From: JAUVHV01 sp964523875
GTDB lineage: Bacteria; Omnitrophota; Gorgyraeia; JABMRG01
Length of the DNA: 32,756 nt
Assembly: GCA_964523875.1 (NCBI GenBank)
Contig: CAZGAS010000009.1
Coordinates: 1 to 32,756 of the forward strand
Direction: 5' to 3'
Every line of letters starts with the position of its first letter. Within the stretch, counting starts at the first letter, position 1. Made by a program: the position numbers and the translations under genes. Below, piece by piece: positions 16,017 through 24,321 of this stretch. The notes beneath the pieces were generated by a model. That model made no database searches. It was not told the origin of the DNA and saw only the letters and a list, made by a program, of their open reading frames with translations.

Positions 16017-16045
16017 AATGTACCATATTATACTGATTTTGTCAA
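16017..16045 (-). promoter_or_regulatory. Sigma70-type promoter of cysK
   Basis: TTGACA (16040-16045, minus strand), a 17-base spacer and TACATT (16017-16022). The predicted start is about 16010, at the cysK ATG. No ribosome binding site lies between, which fits a leaderless message. Confidence 0.7.
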
Positions 16046-16109
16046 CTTTGATAGAAAAAAACAGGCTACATATAATACTATTTTAGTAGGAATGGGGGAC
16101 GGTCCTAAA

Positions 16110-16835
16110 TTAAGCGGCAGAGGCGGTGGCTTGAATCGCGGTCCTGATGTCTGTGAGGTTGTGTATAAATTCTTCGAATGCTTTGCTGTTGATAGGTGGT
16201 AATATATCCAATATAAATAACTGCTGATCTGTATTTGCTATAAATTGCATCGCTATCTCTTTTACGGCATTAGCGAGTATCGCGCTAAAGAATATGCCAT
16301 CTTCTTCTATTATGTCATCTCCGATCTGTGTCTTCTGTTCTGCCCCTTTCATAGACGCGATAACAATCTTCCCTTTTTTCCTGTCTTGCAAGTAAGCGGG
16401 TATAGCAGATGAGATACCGCCTGCTATCTTATCATCTGTTATTGTTATTACAGCTCTATTTTGTCCGCGGATACTGGCGGCTATCATGGCAATCTGTTGG
16501 GCCTGAGATACGCTTGCCCAGTCCTTATGCAGAGAATTTGCTAAAAAGCTAAAATCGCTCACGCCCAATACAGATGGCCTGTCACCTATATCTGTAAAGC
16601 CGCTCTCCTTTAGCACAGACTTAGCCTCATCATATACAGCTACGATAGTAATCTTTTTAGGGTCATCATTCGATAAGCCTGCATTTTGCATAGCAAGCCT
16701 GCGTAGATGCTCTCTATCCACTTCTGTAAAGGAACGGGCATTAGTTATAAATGTTACGCGTCCAAGGCCAAGATAGCTTAATGGATCATAGAGCGGTTTA
16801 ATATTCTTGTCCATTGCCTTACCTATATTAACATA
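16110..16835 (-). CDS. C-terminal fragment of a large protein, cut by a scaffold gap
   Basis: An open frame enters from the N run at 16836 (first residues YVNIGKAMDKNI) and ends at a TAA 101 bp before the cysK start. About 241 residues are visible; no start codon need be present. Alternating strand and helix segments such as KKITIVAVYDEAKSVLKESG and NRAVITITDDKIAGGISSA suggest an alpha/beta domain, but I recognise no family. It is probably the C-terminal end of the protein encoded at 16936-19365; the frame differs across the gap, which means nothing because 100 N is a placeholder. A separate gene cannot be excluded. Confidence 0.7.
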   Translation of the reverse strand, partial: YVNIGKAMDKNIKPLYDPLSYLGLGRVTFITNARSFTEVDREHLRRLAMQNAGLSNDDPKKITIVAVYDEAKSVLKESGFTDIGDRPSVLGVSDFSFLANSLHKDWASVSQAQQIAMIAASIRGQNRAVITITDDKIAGGISSAIPAYLQDRKKGKIVIASMKGAEQKTQIGDDIIEEDGIFFSAILANAVKEIAMQFIANTDQQLFILDILPPINSKAFEEFIHNLTDIRTAIQATASAA

Positions 16836-16935
16836 NNNNNNNNNNNNNNNNNNNNNNNNNNNNNNNNNNNNNNNNNNNNNNNNNNNNNNNNNNNNNNNNN
16901 NNNNNNNNNNNNNNNNNNNNNNNNNNNNNNNNNNN
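16836..16935. other. Scaffold gap (100 N)
   Basis: Exactly 100 undetermined bases, the usual placeholder for a join of unknown length. It cuts the large multidomain protein near its C-terminal part. Confidence 0.95.
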
Positions 16936-19365
16936 AAGCGATTGCCCTGCTGATGAAGATTTCTGTAAAAAAGACTTATCAAACACATGCGGATACCCAT
17001 AATAAAAGGATAACTTTTTAATAAGGTCTCTATGAATAAGCACCCAATGCGCGTATATCTGCGTACGCACAGTTTCGCTTTCACGCAATTGTGTCATTGT
17101 ACATAGATTACGAGTCTCTTCGGGGACAGGACCTCTAATGCTTCTTGATGTATAAGACTGGGCTAATTGTAGATCAGCCTGAAAAGGAGAAAGATCTATA
17201 ACAGCATTATCATTAATCAAATTGCGCTTCCCTCTTAAAATTGCTGCAATTGCCTGTATATGGCTATCTATATTGTCTCCTTCACCCTGTAAAATATCAT
17301 GCCTCTGAAGCCAGGAAAGCTCCTTTGTAAGCTTATTACCATAATAGGGCCATCGTATACCCACACAGAATTTTTTGAACGCTTCATCTGTTATCTGCCC
17401 AGGGCCTCTAGATGAATCATGGCCACCATATGGCCCAATCCTATCTGTAGCACGATTCCTTATAAGGCTATATTCAGTTAAATCCATCTGCTCTGTTACA
17501 ACTATTGCGGCAAGAAATGCCGGGTCTATATTCTGCTCTTGAGAATACTTATATATTATATCTATATTTTTCGTTATATAATCACGTATAATACGTGCCG
17601 TCTTACCTATCTTAAACTTTAACTCTGTGCTGTGCAGTTGTGGTGCATCAATATCTTCTATGAGATTATAAAATTCTCTTAATGAATTTAAAATAATCTG
17701 CCATTGGCCAGATGGTATCTCGTGCTCTATTACAAATGCTTCTCGCGCAGTCTCTGAAGAGTTAAACCAATCCTTATAAGCAACTACACCTGCTGTCAGC
17801 ATAGTTGCTAATATAAGAGCTTGAGTACCTATCATTATATTGCGTCCTACTGATGAGGCCTTTGCAGATAGACTCTTTACTGTAGCAAAATCATAAACCT
17901 CTGCAAAGCGCTTCTGAATATCTTTTGACAAGCCCCCACCTGTAATATCACCTGTTCCAAGCGGCACAGAAAGCATATTAACCAATGACGCCTTCAACGC
18001 CTCTATATCGGGAAGGATGCCATTTATTCGCTCTTCGTAAATTTTTTCACAATCCTCAAGCCCTATGGTAGGGCATATAACAACGTATGATATATCTTTT
18101 TCCTTTAAGATATTTGTTATACCCTGTGTATGGAAACCTCCTGTAACAAGAATTGCCTTGTCTTTTTTATATCGCGTCATATGCCTTAATGTATTATTTG
18201 TAAGCGCAATATCTCGCCTTAATGCCAGCTTATAAAATCTTCTCGAGGCCTTTAATGATTTTTTGTTTGCTGCCAGTGAGGCAACAGGCATGGTTACATC
18301 TAAACCGTATGCTGAAGAAGCGCGTTGTAAAAAACTCGCTATCTTTAGGATATCAAAGAAACCTGGATGCTCTTGCATATAATCGAGGTTACGATGTGTA
18401 AGCTTAAGATTATAAAGACCTTCTAACATGCTTATCGACTGCGCGTATTCAACTATTTTCTCTTGTGTAACGTTATCGCAAAGCGCAAGTTGGGCTCTCT
18501 TATCCAGGTCTTGGGCCTCATCAAAGACCTGTAAATGGTTTATGGCCTTTGAAGACCGTATATAATCAATATACGCGGCCAAGTTTAGATAATCCTTATT
18601 GCTTAATCCGTTATCATTTATTAATCTCTCAAGGTACTCATGAAACATAATATCAGAGACCTTGTTTAAGCGAAAATCAAGGCTCAATTGAACCAGTTCC
18701 TGAACCTCTTCCTTATACAGGTGCTCTGAAAAATATCTTATCAGCGATTCTCTTTCTTCTTTTGCTGCTTTAAAATCTATCTTGCTCTCTTTTTCCATAA
18801 GATGGATAAATTTGTTAAGATTTGGATACTCCTCTAATGATATGTTAGCCTTGGCTGCATACTCTTTCAACTGGGTAAGATACTCAGGAAGGTCAAGCTG
18901 CTTATTAGTATAAGCAAGAGAAATCTTGTCCAATGCGAGCAGCTCTTCGGAGTAGGCATACTTCTTAAGGGCATCTGCTGCTGTATCCATGCGCTTGAGT
19001 AGTTTTATAAACTCGTCTTTGTTGATTTGATTATCCTTATAACTGGCAAGATGTCTTAGATATAATGTACTATCTTCCGCGCCAACTGCCCTCATATAAT
19101 TGTCCGCATTGGTTATTTTGTAAAGCTCTGGACCTGTAAAAAGGCCTTGCTGTACAAAAACTTCCGCTATTTTCTTCTTAAGCGCCGTATCCTCAAAACT
19201 ATTATAAAACGATGTATCGAGCTCTTTTGAGGCTCCCTCAAGACACATGAGGTAGATGTTGTGCTCTACATTTAGAACTTTTATAATTGACGCTATATTA
19301 TTCTGGGTAACCGGGTCTATGTGGCGATCCTGGATATGTATTACCAGCTTCTCATTTTTACCCTT
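16936..19365 (-). CDS. Large multidomain protein: TIKI/ChaN-like region, membrane helix, lysozyme-like domain (both ends cut by gaps)
   Basis: The frame is open from the gap at 19366, so the Met at 19248 is internal; 39 codons precede it, with VIHIQDRHIDPVTQNN. Then come MCLEGASKELDTSFY and VGAEDSTLYLRHL, a roughly 250-residue helical region, and AILVTGGFHTQGI (370 residues after that Met). The H, EGA and GGFHT pattern resembles TIKI/TraB/ChaN-like metal-dependent hydrolases. A hydrophobic helix follows (about +471 to +490), then a domain with AAIVVTEQMDL and SSRGPGQITDEAF. The latter looks like a lysozyme-like transglycosylase with catalytic Glu at about +586. Family names are inference; no homologue search was possible. 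It is probably membrane-anchored, with the muramidase-like part outside the cell. Confidence 0.72.
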
Positions 19366-19465
19366 NNNNNNNNNNNNNNNNNNNNNNNNNNNNNNNNNNN
19401 NNNNNNNNNNNNNNNNNNNNNNNNNNNNNNNNNNNNNNNNNNNNNNNNNNNNNNNNNNNNNNNNN
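19366..19465. other. Scaffold gap (100 N)
   Basis: Exactly 100 undetermined bases. The start of the large multidomain gene is lost in it. Only 28 bp separate its other edge from the rarA stop codon, so contiguity of rarA and the large gene is a scaffolding inference. Confidence 0.95.
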
Positions 19466-19493
19466 TTATATATACACTATATATGGGGTTAAG

Positions 19494-20816
19494 TCAACTG
19501 GTAGGAGTGCTGATATCTCTTTTTATCTTGCTAAGGTATTCTCTTATCTTTTGCTCGTAACCTACATTTATAGGTTTATAATATCTTTGCTTTTTTGGGA
19601 TATATTCCTGTTCCACGTAATGGCCCTTATATGAGTGGGCATATTTATACCCCTCTCCGCGCCCTAAGCGCTTAGCGCCCTGGTAACTAGCGTCCTTTAG
19701 GTGTTTAGGGACTTCAAATGTCCTGTTGTTTTTTACATCCTCCATCGCGTTCTCAATCCCCATATACGCGGCGTTAGACTTAGGCGCTGTCGCGATATAT
19801 GTCACTGCCTGGGCAAGAGGGATACGCGCTTCAGGCATGCCAACAAATTCTGAAACACTTAAAGCCGCGCTTGCCAATACTAATGCCTGTGGATCGGCGT
19901 TTCCAACATCTTCTGCCGCGCAAATCACGATACGGCGAGCTATAAAACGCGGATCTTCCCCGGCATACAACATCTTCGCGAGCCAGTATAACGCGGCATC
20001 AGGATCTGAACCGCGCATTGATTTTATAAACGCTGATATTGTATCGTAATGCCCATCACCATCCTTGTCATATACTACGGCTTTTTTCTGTATAGACTCC
20101 TGCGCTACCTTTAATGTGTAATGTATAAAACCATTCTTTTGCGTTGGTGTAGTCAAGACGCCTATTTCAAGCGCGTTTAACGCGCGGCGCGCGTCACCAT
20201 CTGATATCTTCGCCAGGAACGCAAACGCCTTATCATCTATCCTTATCTTATGCCTGCCGAACCCTTTATCTTTATTCGCTAGAGCGTTTTTTAATATCTT
20301 TATCAGTTCGTCCTCGCTTAAACGCTGCAGCTCAAATACAAGTGAACGCGATATAAGTGCCGGTGCGATAAAAAAGAAAGGATTATGAGTAGTGGCCCCT
20401 ATCAAGGTAACGTCCCCGTTTTCTACATAAGGCATAAGGGCATCCTGCTGGGCCTTGTTAAAGCGGTGTATCTCGTCTACAAAGAGTATTGTCCTGTGCG
20501 CTGTAGCAGAGTGCCTTATCTTTGCCGCTTCTATTATTTTGCGCATCTCGGCCACATTAGAAGATACGGCATTAATCTCGTCAAAATGGGCCTTTGTAAT
20601 ATTGCTTATGATATAGGCAAGGCAGTTTTTGCCTACTCCACTTGGGCCGTACAAAATAAGGGAGTGGACCTTGTCCGCGTCAATGGCGCGGTTGAGAAGC
20701 TTGCCAGGACCTATTATATGGCTTTGGCCCATAAACGCGTCTAATGTCTGAGGACGCACACGCACAGCAAGTGGTATATCTTTTAGGAAATTCTTTTGTT
20801 GTTGAAAAAGGTCCAT
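19494..20816 (-). CDS. rarA: Replication-associated recombination protein A (MgsA/RarA AAA+ ATPase)
   Basis: Clamp-loader-like AAA+ ATPase that acts at stalled replication forks. The 440 residues show PLAVRVRPQTLDAFMGQSHI, Walker B LFVDEIHRFNKAQQDALMP, sensor 1 LIGATTHNPFF, SRSLVFELQ with the arginine finger region, and sensor 2 SDGDARRALNALE. The C-terminal MgsA region has SMRGSDPDAALYWLAKML and RRIVICAAEDVGNADPQAL. Odd: the Walker A loop reads GPSGVGKN, with Asn in place of the Thr/Ser that coordinates Mg2+, and Ser in place of the second Pro. The codon is clearly AAC. All other motifs are intact, so the protein is probably real and perhaps altered in ATP hydrolysis. Confidence 0.95.
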   Translation of the reverse strand: MDLFQQQKNFLKDIPLAVRVRPQTLDAFMGQSHIIGPGKLLNRAIDADKVHSLILYGPSGVGKNCLAYIISNITKAHFDEINAVSSNVAEMRKIIEAAKIRHSATAHRTILFVDEIHRFNKAQQDALMPYVENGDVTLIGATTHNPFFFIAPALISRSLVFELQRLSEDELIKILKNALANKDKGFGRHKIRIDDKAFAFLAKISDGDARRALNALEIGVLTTPTQKNGFIHYTLKVAQESIQKKAVVYDKDGDGHYDTISAFIKSMRGSDPDAALYWLAKMLYAGEDPRFIARRIVICAAEDVGNADPQALVLASAALSVSEFVGMPEARIPLAQAVTYIATAPKSNAAYMGIENAMEDVKNNRTFEVPKHLKDASYQGAKRLGRGEGYKYAHSYKGHYVEQEYIPKKQRYYKPINVGYEQKIREYLSKIKRDISTPTS

Positions 20817-20832
20817 GATATGATTTTATTAG

Positions 20833-20895
20833 TTATTAGGGACAGCTACTAATAAAAGGTTATTATTATTTCTTATTAGTAGCTGTCCCTAATAA
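20833..20895. repeat. 23-bp perfect palindrome (REP/RAYT-type repeat)
   Basis: TTATTAGGGACAGCTACTAA begins the left arm (20833-20855), and its exact reverse complement is at 20873-20895, around a 17-base A/T-rich loop. The CCTAATAAC string that ends the right arm is repeated just after it. The GGGACAGCTACTAAT..ATTAGTAGCTGTCCC design matches the outer hairpins of elements mobilised by REP-associated Y1 transposases (family recollection). It lies between the 6S RNA terminator and rarA. No transposase is in the window. Confidence 0.85.
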
Positions 20896-20906
20896 CACCT
20901 AATAAC

Positions 20907-20928
20907 AAAAACCCCGCACGTGCCGGGC
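20907..20928 (-). terminator. Intrinsic terminator of 6S RNA
   Basis: On the minus strand GCCCGGCACGTGCGGGG is followed by TTTTTG. The stem CCC/GGG plus GC/GC closes an ACGT loop across a G-G mismatch. It overlaps the 3' half of the 6S terminal stem, so the mature end probably lies at or just inside it. Confidence 0.65.
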
Positions 20929-21091
20929 AACTGATGGACTTTGAACCCTTATATTTAAGTGGGTGTCCTATCCAAGGTTTCAAGCTTCTCTCTACTAACA
21001 AGAGCTTGCCATTCTGCCTTGTTACATCGGACTCCCGGTATAAAGGTGTTGGCTCAAAGTTGCATCGAAGCGCCACGCACACAGCAGGGAT
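20907..21091 (-). ncRNA. ssrS: 6S RNA
   Basis: Regulator of RNA polymerase sigma70 holoenzyme. About 185 nt fold as the family's rod. A terminal stem pairs CCCTGC (21084-21089) with GCGGGG. Further stems are GGCG/TGCC, GATG/CATC and CTTTGAGCC/GGTTCAAAG, the last nine pairs with one G-U. A large open bubble follows, then an upper stem (GTCC/GGAC, CAAGG/CCTTG) with a terminal AAGCT/AGCTT hairpin. The strings CGGGAGTCCGA and GATAGGACACCCACTT resemble deltaproteobacterial 6S sequences as I remember them. It has its own promoter, an intrinsic terminator (CCC..GGGG then TTTTT), and follows pheT, a position I recall for 6S in related gene orders. Confidence 0.82.
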
Positions 21092-21097
21092 ACTTTT

Positions 21098-21126
21098 ACT
21101 ATACCAGCCTTCTTACATGAAATCAA
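21098..21126 (-). promoter_or_regulatory. Promoter of 6S RNA
   Basis: TTGATT (21121-21126), a 17-base spacer and TATAGT (21098-21103) on the minus strand, placing the start near 21091, at the foot of the 6S terminal stem. The -35 lies just downstream of the pheT stop codon. Confidence 0.75.
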
Positions 21127-21130
21127 GATG

Positions 21131-23170
21131 TTATCTTAAGGCAGCGTTAAATTTCTCTTTAAGGCCTTCTCGTATAGCGGTATCAGCATTTTCTATCTCC
21201 TCTTCTGTAAGAGTCTTTTCCTTAGAAGAGAATATGAGCCTGACCGCGAGGGCCCTGTGGCGCTTATCTATCTGTTTCCCGTGGTATTCGCTTAAAAGCT
21301 TTACCTCGCTTAACTGCGCTCCGCCTGCCTGCTTGAAAAACGATACTAGCTCGCTATACGGCACAGAAGGGTCTATGGAAAATGATACATCTCTATAAGA
21401 ATGCGGGAAACGTTGGAGCGGCTTATAATAACGTTTTAAATTTGCCCGCTCCGCCAACATGTTAAAATTAATCTCAGCAACAAAGAGCTGTCCTTTGATA
21501 TCAAACGCGCGCAAGGTCTTCTCGCTTACACTGCCAATCGTACCCAGCATAATGCTATCTGCCAGCACAGCCGCCGCTTGGCCTTGAGCAAAGACAGGGT
21601 TTGAGGTCTTTTCAAATGTTAATCTCGGTACGCCTAGCCTCTTGCCCAGTTCGGATATAACACCTTTTACTTGGAACAGGCCTCTTTCTGAATAATCGCT
21701 TTGCGTTCCTTTTCCTGAGTGCCTGTCATATTGGGCCAAGACGAGTGACGGCTCTTCGTTATATTCCGCCTCGCTCTTAAAATATATATTGGAGAGTTCA
21801 AAGAGTTTTATATCATGGGCCTGTCTGCTAAGGTTATAAGCGACCACCTTGAACATACCCGGTAAAAGAGAGGGGCGCATAATGTCCTGTTCTTTACTTA
21901 AAGGATTTTTTATAATAGCGCAGTCTTGCGTTGAAAAATCCATCTTCTTAAGAACGTCCCCGTTAATCAGGCTATAGGTTATAATTTCATTAAATCCTGA
22001 CGCGACAAGTATCTCCTGTGTAATAATTCTCTTTGTTTTTAGGTCCTTGGTCTTTTGGCCCTCATTCGTGGTAACTACCCTTAGCGGACTTGGTACTATG
22101 TTCTCATATCCGTATATCCTTGCAACTTCTTCTATCAAATCTGATTCCCTTGTTGTGTCGTTGCGATATGTAGGCACCTTGACTGTAAGACTGGATATGC
22201 CTTTTACGCCATAACCGAGCCTTAACAGAATATTGCGCATCTGGGCTGGCTTCAAAGTGGCGCCGAGTATCTTATTAAGATACGCGGGCCTCAAGGTAAT
22301 TGTTGCCGCGGGGGCTACTGGTCTGCCCGCGTCTTGTACCACGCACGGGACTCCTTTCGCTATATCACATATTAAGGAGGTCGCCCTGTCAGACGCGAGC
22401 AATACTCCTCCGCGATCTACCCCCCTCTCAAACCTATAGCTTGAGTCCGTGCTTAACCCCAGGCTAAAGGCCGCTCTGCGTATATTGATAGGCGCGAAAT
22501 ACGCGCTCTCTAAAAGGATGTTCTTTGTTTGCTCTGTTACCTCGGTCTGTCTTCCACCCATAATTCCCGCTATCGCTACGGGGCGTGTATTGTCTGCGAT
22601 AACAAGCGTCTTGGAAGAGAGTTTTCTTTCCGTTCCGTCTATTGTTACAATAGACTCTTTATCTTTAGCGTCACGTATTATCACCTCGTCTCCGGAGAGC
22701 TTATCCAGATCAAACGCGTGCAATGGCTGACCTGTTTCAAACAGGACAAAGTTAGTAATATCAACTATATTATTTACAGAGCGCAGGCCCATAGACTCTA
22801 CCCTCTTTACGAGCCATTTAGGCGACGCGGTAACCTGGACATTCTTAATCACGCGGCAGGTATAACGTGGACACGCTGGTTTATTCTCTATAACAACCTT
22901 AAGCAAGCTACCCGCGGATATCTTCTTCTTTATCGTCGCGCATGGCACCTTAAGCTCTTTACCTGTAATCGCGACTACTTCTCGCGCTATACCTAAATGT
23001 GAAAGGCAGTCTGCTCTATTGGCGGTAATCTCCATATCAAAAATAACATCATTTTCGTAGGTTGTAAGAGCGGAGACCTCGTGGCCTGCCATAGTAAGTC
23101 TGGAGGCAAGGTTTTTCGCGCGTAATTTTGTGTTTACATACTCCCTGAGCCACTCGTATGATATCTTCAT
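21131..23170 (-). CDS. pheT: Phenylalanyl-tRNA synthetase beta subunit, short form
   Basis: Large subunit of the heterotetrameric PheRS. It begins MKISYEWLREYV, continues at once with LASRLTMAGHEVSAL, and has 679 residues instead of the usual about 800. The EMAPII-like tRNA-binding domain normally inserted after the first 40 residues is absent: the frame passes straight to VIFDMEITANRADCLSHLGIARE. The B3/B4 editing region (about 190-350), B5, the catalytic-like core and the C-terminal FDX-ACB anticodon domain (RFPHSYRDVSFSI) are all present. The short form is known in some lineages and organelles, so this is variation, not decay. pheS lies 104 bp upstream across an inverted repeat; the 6S RNA follows. 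Confidence 0.95.
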   Translation of the reverse strand: MKISYEWLREYVNTKLRAKNLASRLTMAGHEVSALTTYENDVIFDMEITANRADCLSHLGIAREVVAITGKELKVPCATIKKKISAGSLLKVVIENKPACPRYTCRVIKNVQVTASPKWLVKRVESMGLRSVNNIVDITNFVLFETGQPLHAFDLDKLSGDEVIIRDAKDKESIVTIDGTERKLSSKTLVIADNTRPVAIAGIMGGRQTEVTEQTKNILLESAYFAPINIRRAAFSLGLSTDSSYRFERGVDRGGVLLASDRATSLICDIAKGVPCVVQDAGRPVAPAATITLRPAYLNKILGATLKPAQMRNILLRLGYGVKGISSLTVKVPTYRNDTTRESDLIEEVARIYGYENIVPSPLRVVTTNEGQKTKDLKTKRIITQEILVASGFNEIITYSLINGDVLKKMDFSTQDCAIIKNPLSKEQDIMRPSLLPGMFKVVAYNLSRQAHDIKLFELSNIYFKSEAEYNEEPSLVLAQYDRHSGKGTQSDYSERGLFQVKGVISELGKRLGVPRLTFEKTSNPVFAQGQAAAVLADSIMLGTIGSVSEKTLRAFDIKGQLFVAEINFNMLAERANLKRYYKPLQRFPHSYRDVSFSIDPSVPYSELVSFFKQAGGAQLSEVKLLSEYHGKQIDKRHRALAVRLIFSSKEKTLTEEEIENADTAIREGLKEKFNAALR

Positions 23171-23190
23171 ATTTATCTATATTTTTGTAT

Positions 23191-23266
23191 TGCGTCGTGC
23201 GTGATACGTATTGCGTGACGTATATCATGTTAATATTTTTACGCAATACTCAATACGCACAACGCA
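23191..23266. repeat. Imperfect 26-bp inverted repeat between pheS and pheT
   Basis: Arms 23191-23216 and 23241-23266 are complementary at 21 of 26 positions by eye. Each contains GTATTGCGT and GTGCGT or their complements, with a 24-base A/T-rich loop. It fills most of the 104-bp gap between pheS and pheT and would form a long hairpin in their shared transcript. Confidence 0.75.
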
Positions 23267-23274
23267 TCACAAGA

Positions 23275-24315
23275 TTAAAACTGTCGTAAAAACCTTATAT
23301 CGTTTTCGTATAATAAGCGTATATCATCTATACCATGTTTAAGCATAGCTATCCTCTCTACGCCCATGCCAAACGCGAAACCGCTATATTCATCTGGGTC
23401 TATCTTAACCGCCTGAAACACGTTCGGATCCACCATCCCGGCACCAAGTATCTCGAGCCAGCCACTCTGCGAACATACCCTGCAGCCCGCGCCATTGCAT
23501 AGCATACATGATATGTCTAGCTCCGCGCTTGGTTCTGTGAAAGGAAAAAAATGGGGCCGTATCCTTACCTTAAAAGACGGGCCAAAATACTCTTGTATGA
23601 ATTCCAATAGGGTCCATTTAAGATGCGCGAAATTTATATCTTTGCCCACTACAAGGCCTTCTACCTGATGAAACATAAACGAATGACTGGCATCTGTAGC
23701 ATCCGGGCGAAAGACCTTGCCAGGCACTACTATTGAAAATGGCGGCGCTGTCTCCTGCATGTATCTTATCTGGACAGGCGAGGTGTGGCTTCTCAGCAGC
23801 CTCCTCTTTTCTGTCTCTGTATCAAAATTCTTTGTATCTATATAAAATGTGTCAAATGTATCTCTTGAAGGGTGCTCAAGCGGTATATTTAACGCCTCAA
23901 AATTATTAAACTCCGTCTCTATCTCCGGACCCTCAACAACAGCAAATCCCATATGTGAAAATAGGGCGCAGATGTCATTTAACGTCTTCGCTACAGGATG
24001 GAGCCTACCTATGCCAGGGGCAACACCTGGCATTGTAATATCTACGTCAAGGCCACCAGGTATATCAATTCCGGGTAAAAGCTCGTCCTCACGCTGTGTA
24101 ATATCCTGCGCCAATACTGTTTTTAGCCTGTTTATGGATTGCCCGATAACAGGCCTTTTTTCCTCGGAGACTGTTACTAATTCCTTGAACAAGCGCGCGA
24201 GGATGCCTTTTCTGCCGAGATATTTTATCCGTACCCGCTCTAACTCGTCCCTGGCCTGGGCAGCGTCAATCTCCCGAATCGCCTCTTTTTCCGTCTTGTT
24301 TAAACGCTCTTCCAT
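23275..24315 (-). CDS. pheS: Phenylalanyl-tRNA synthetase alpha subunit
   Basis: Catalytic class II subunit of PheRS, 346 residues. The N-terminal coiled coil (about 1-85) binds tRNA. The catalytic domain shows motif 2 in FRPDATDASHSFMFHQVEGLVV, the phenylalanine-binding FPFTEPSAELDI, and motif 3 GFAFGMGVERIAMLKHGIDD. A four-cysteine knuckle (CMLCNGAGCRVC) precedes GWLEILGAGMV; this occurs in many bacterial PheS. It starts 6 bp after the trkA stop, so it is cotranscribed with the potassium genes. Confidence 0.97.
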   Translation of the reverse strand: MEERLNKTEKEAIREIDAAQARDELERVRIKYLGRKGILARLFKELVTVSEEKRPVIGQSINRLKTVLAQDITQREDELLPGIDIPGGLDVDITMPGVAPGIGRLHPVAKTLNDICALFSHMGFAVVEGPEIETEFNNFEALNIPLEHPSRDTFDTFYIDTKNFDTETEKRRLLRSHTSPVQIRYMQETAPPFSIVVPGKVFRPDATDASHSFMFHQVEGLVVGKDINFAHLKWTLLEFIQEYFGPSFKVRIRPHFFPFTEPSAELDISCMLCNGAGCRVCSQSGWLEILGAGMVDPNVFQAVKIDPDEYSGFAFGMGVERIAMLKHGIDDIRLLYENDIRFLRQF

Positions 24316-24321
24316 ACAATC

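Noticed and set aside
16836..16935. Frameshift in the large gene across the gap
   Set aside because: The frames differ on the two sides, but the gap length is arbitrary, so no frame conclusion is possible.
16110..17084. Single protein spanning the gap at 16836 with an N-terminus at 17084
   Set aside because: The bases before the gap in that frame are a shadow of the large gene. It arises only because 100 N happen to keep that frame open.
20876..21398. Open frames over the 6S RNA region on both strands
   Set aside because: No ribosome binding site, composition of structured RNA, and the region is explained by the 6S fold with promoter and terminator.
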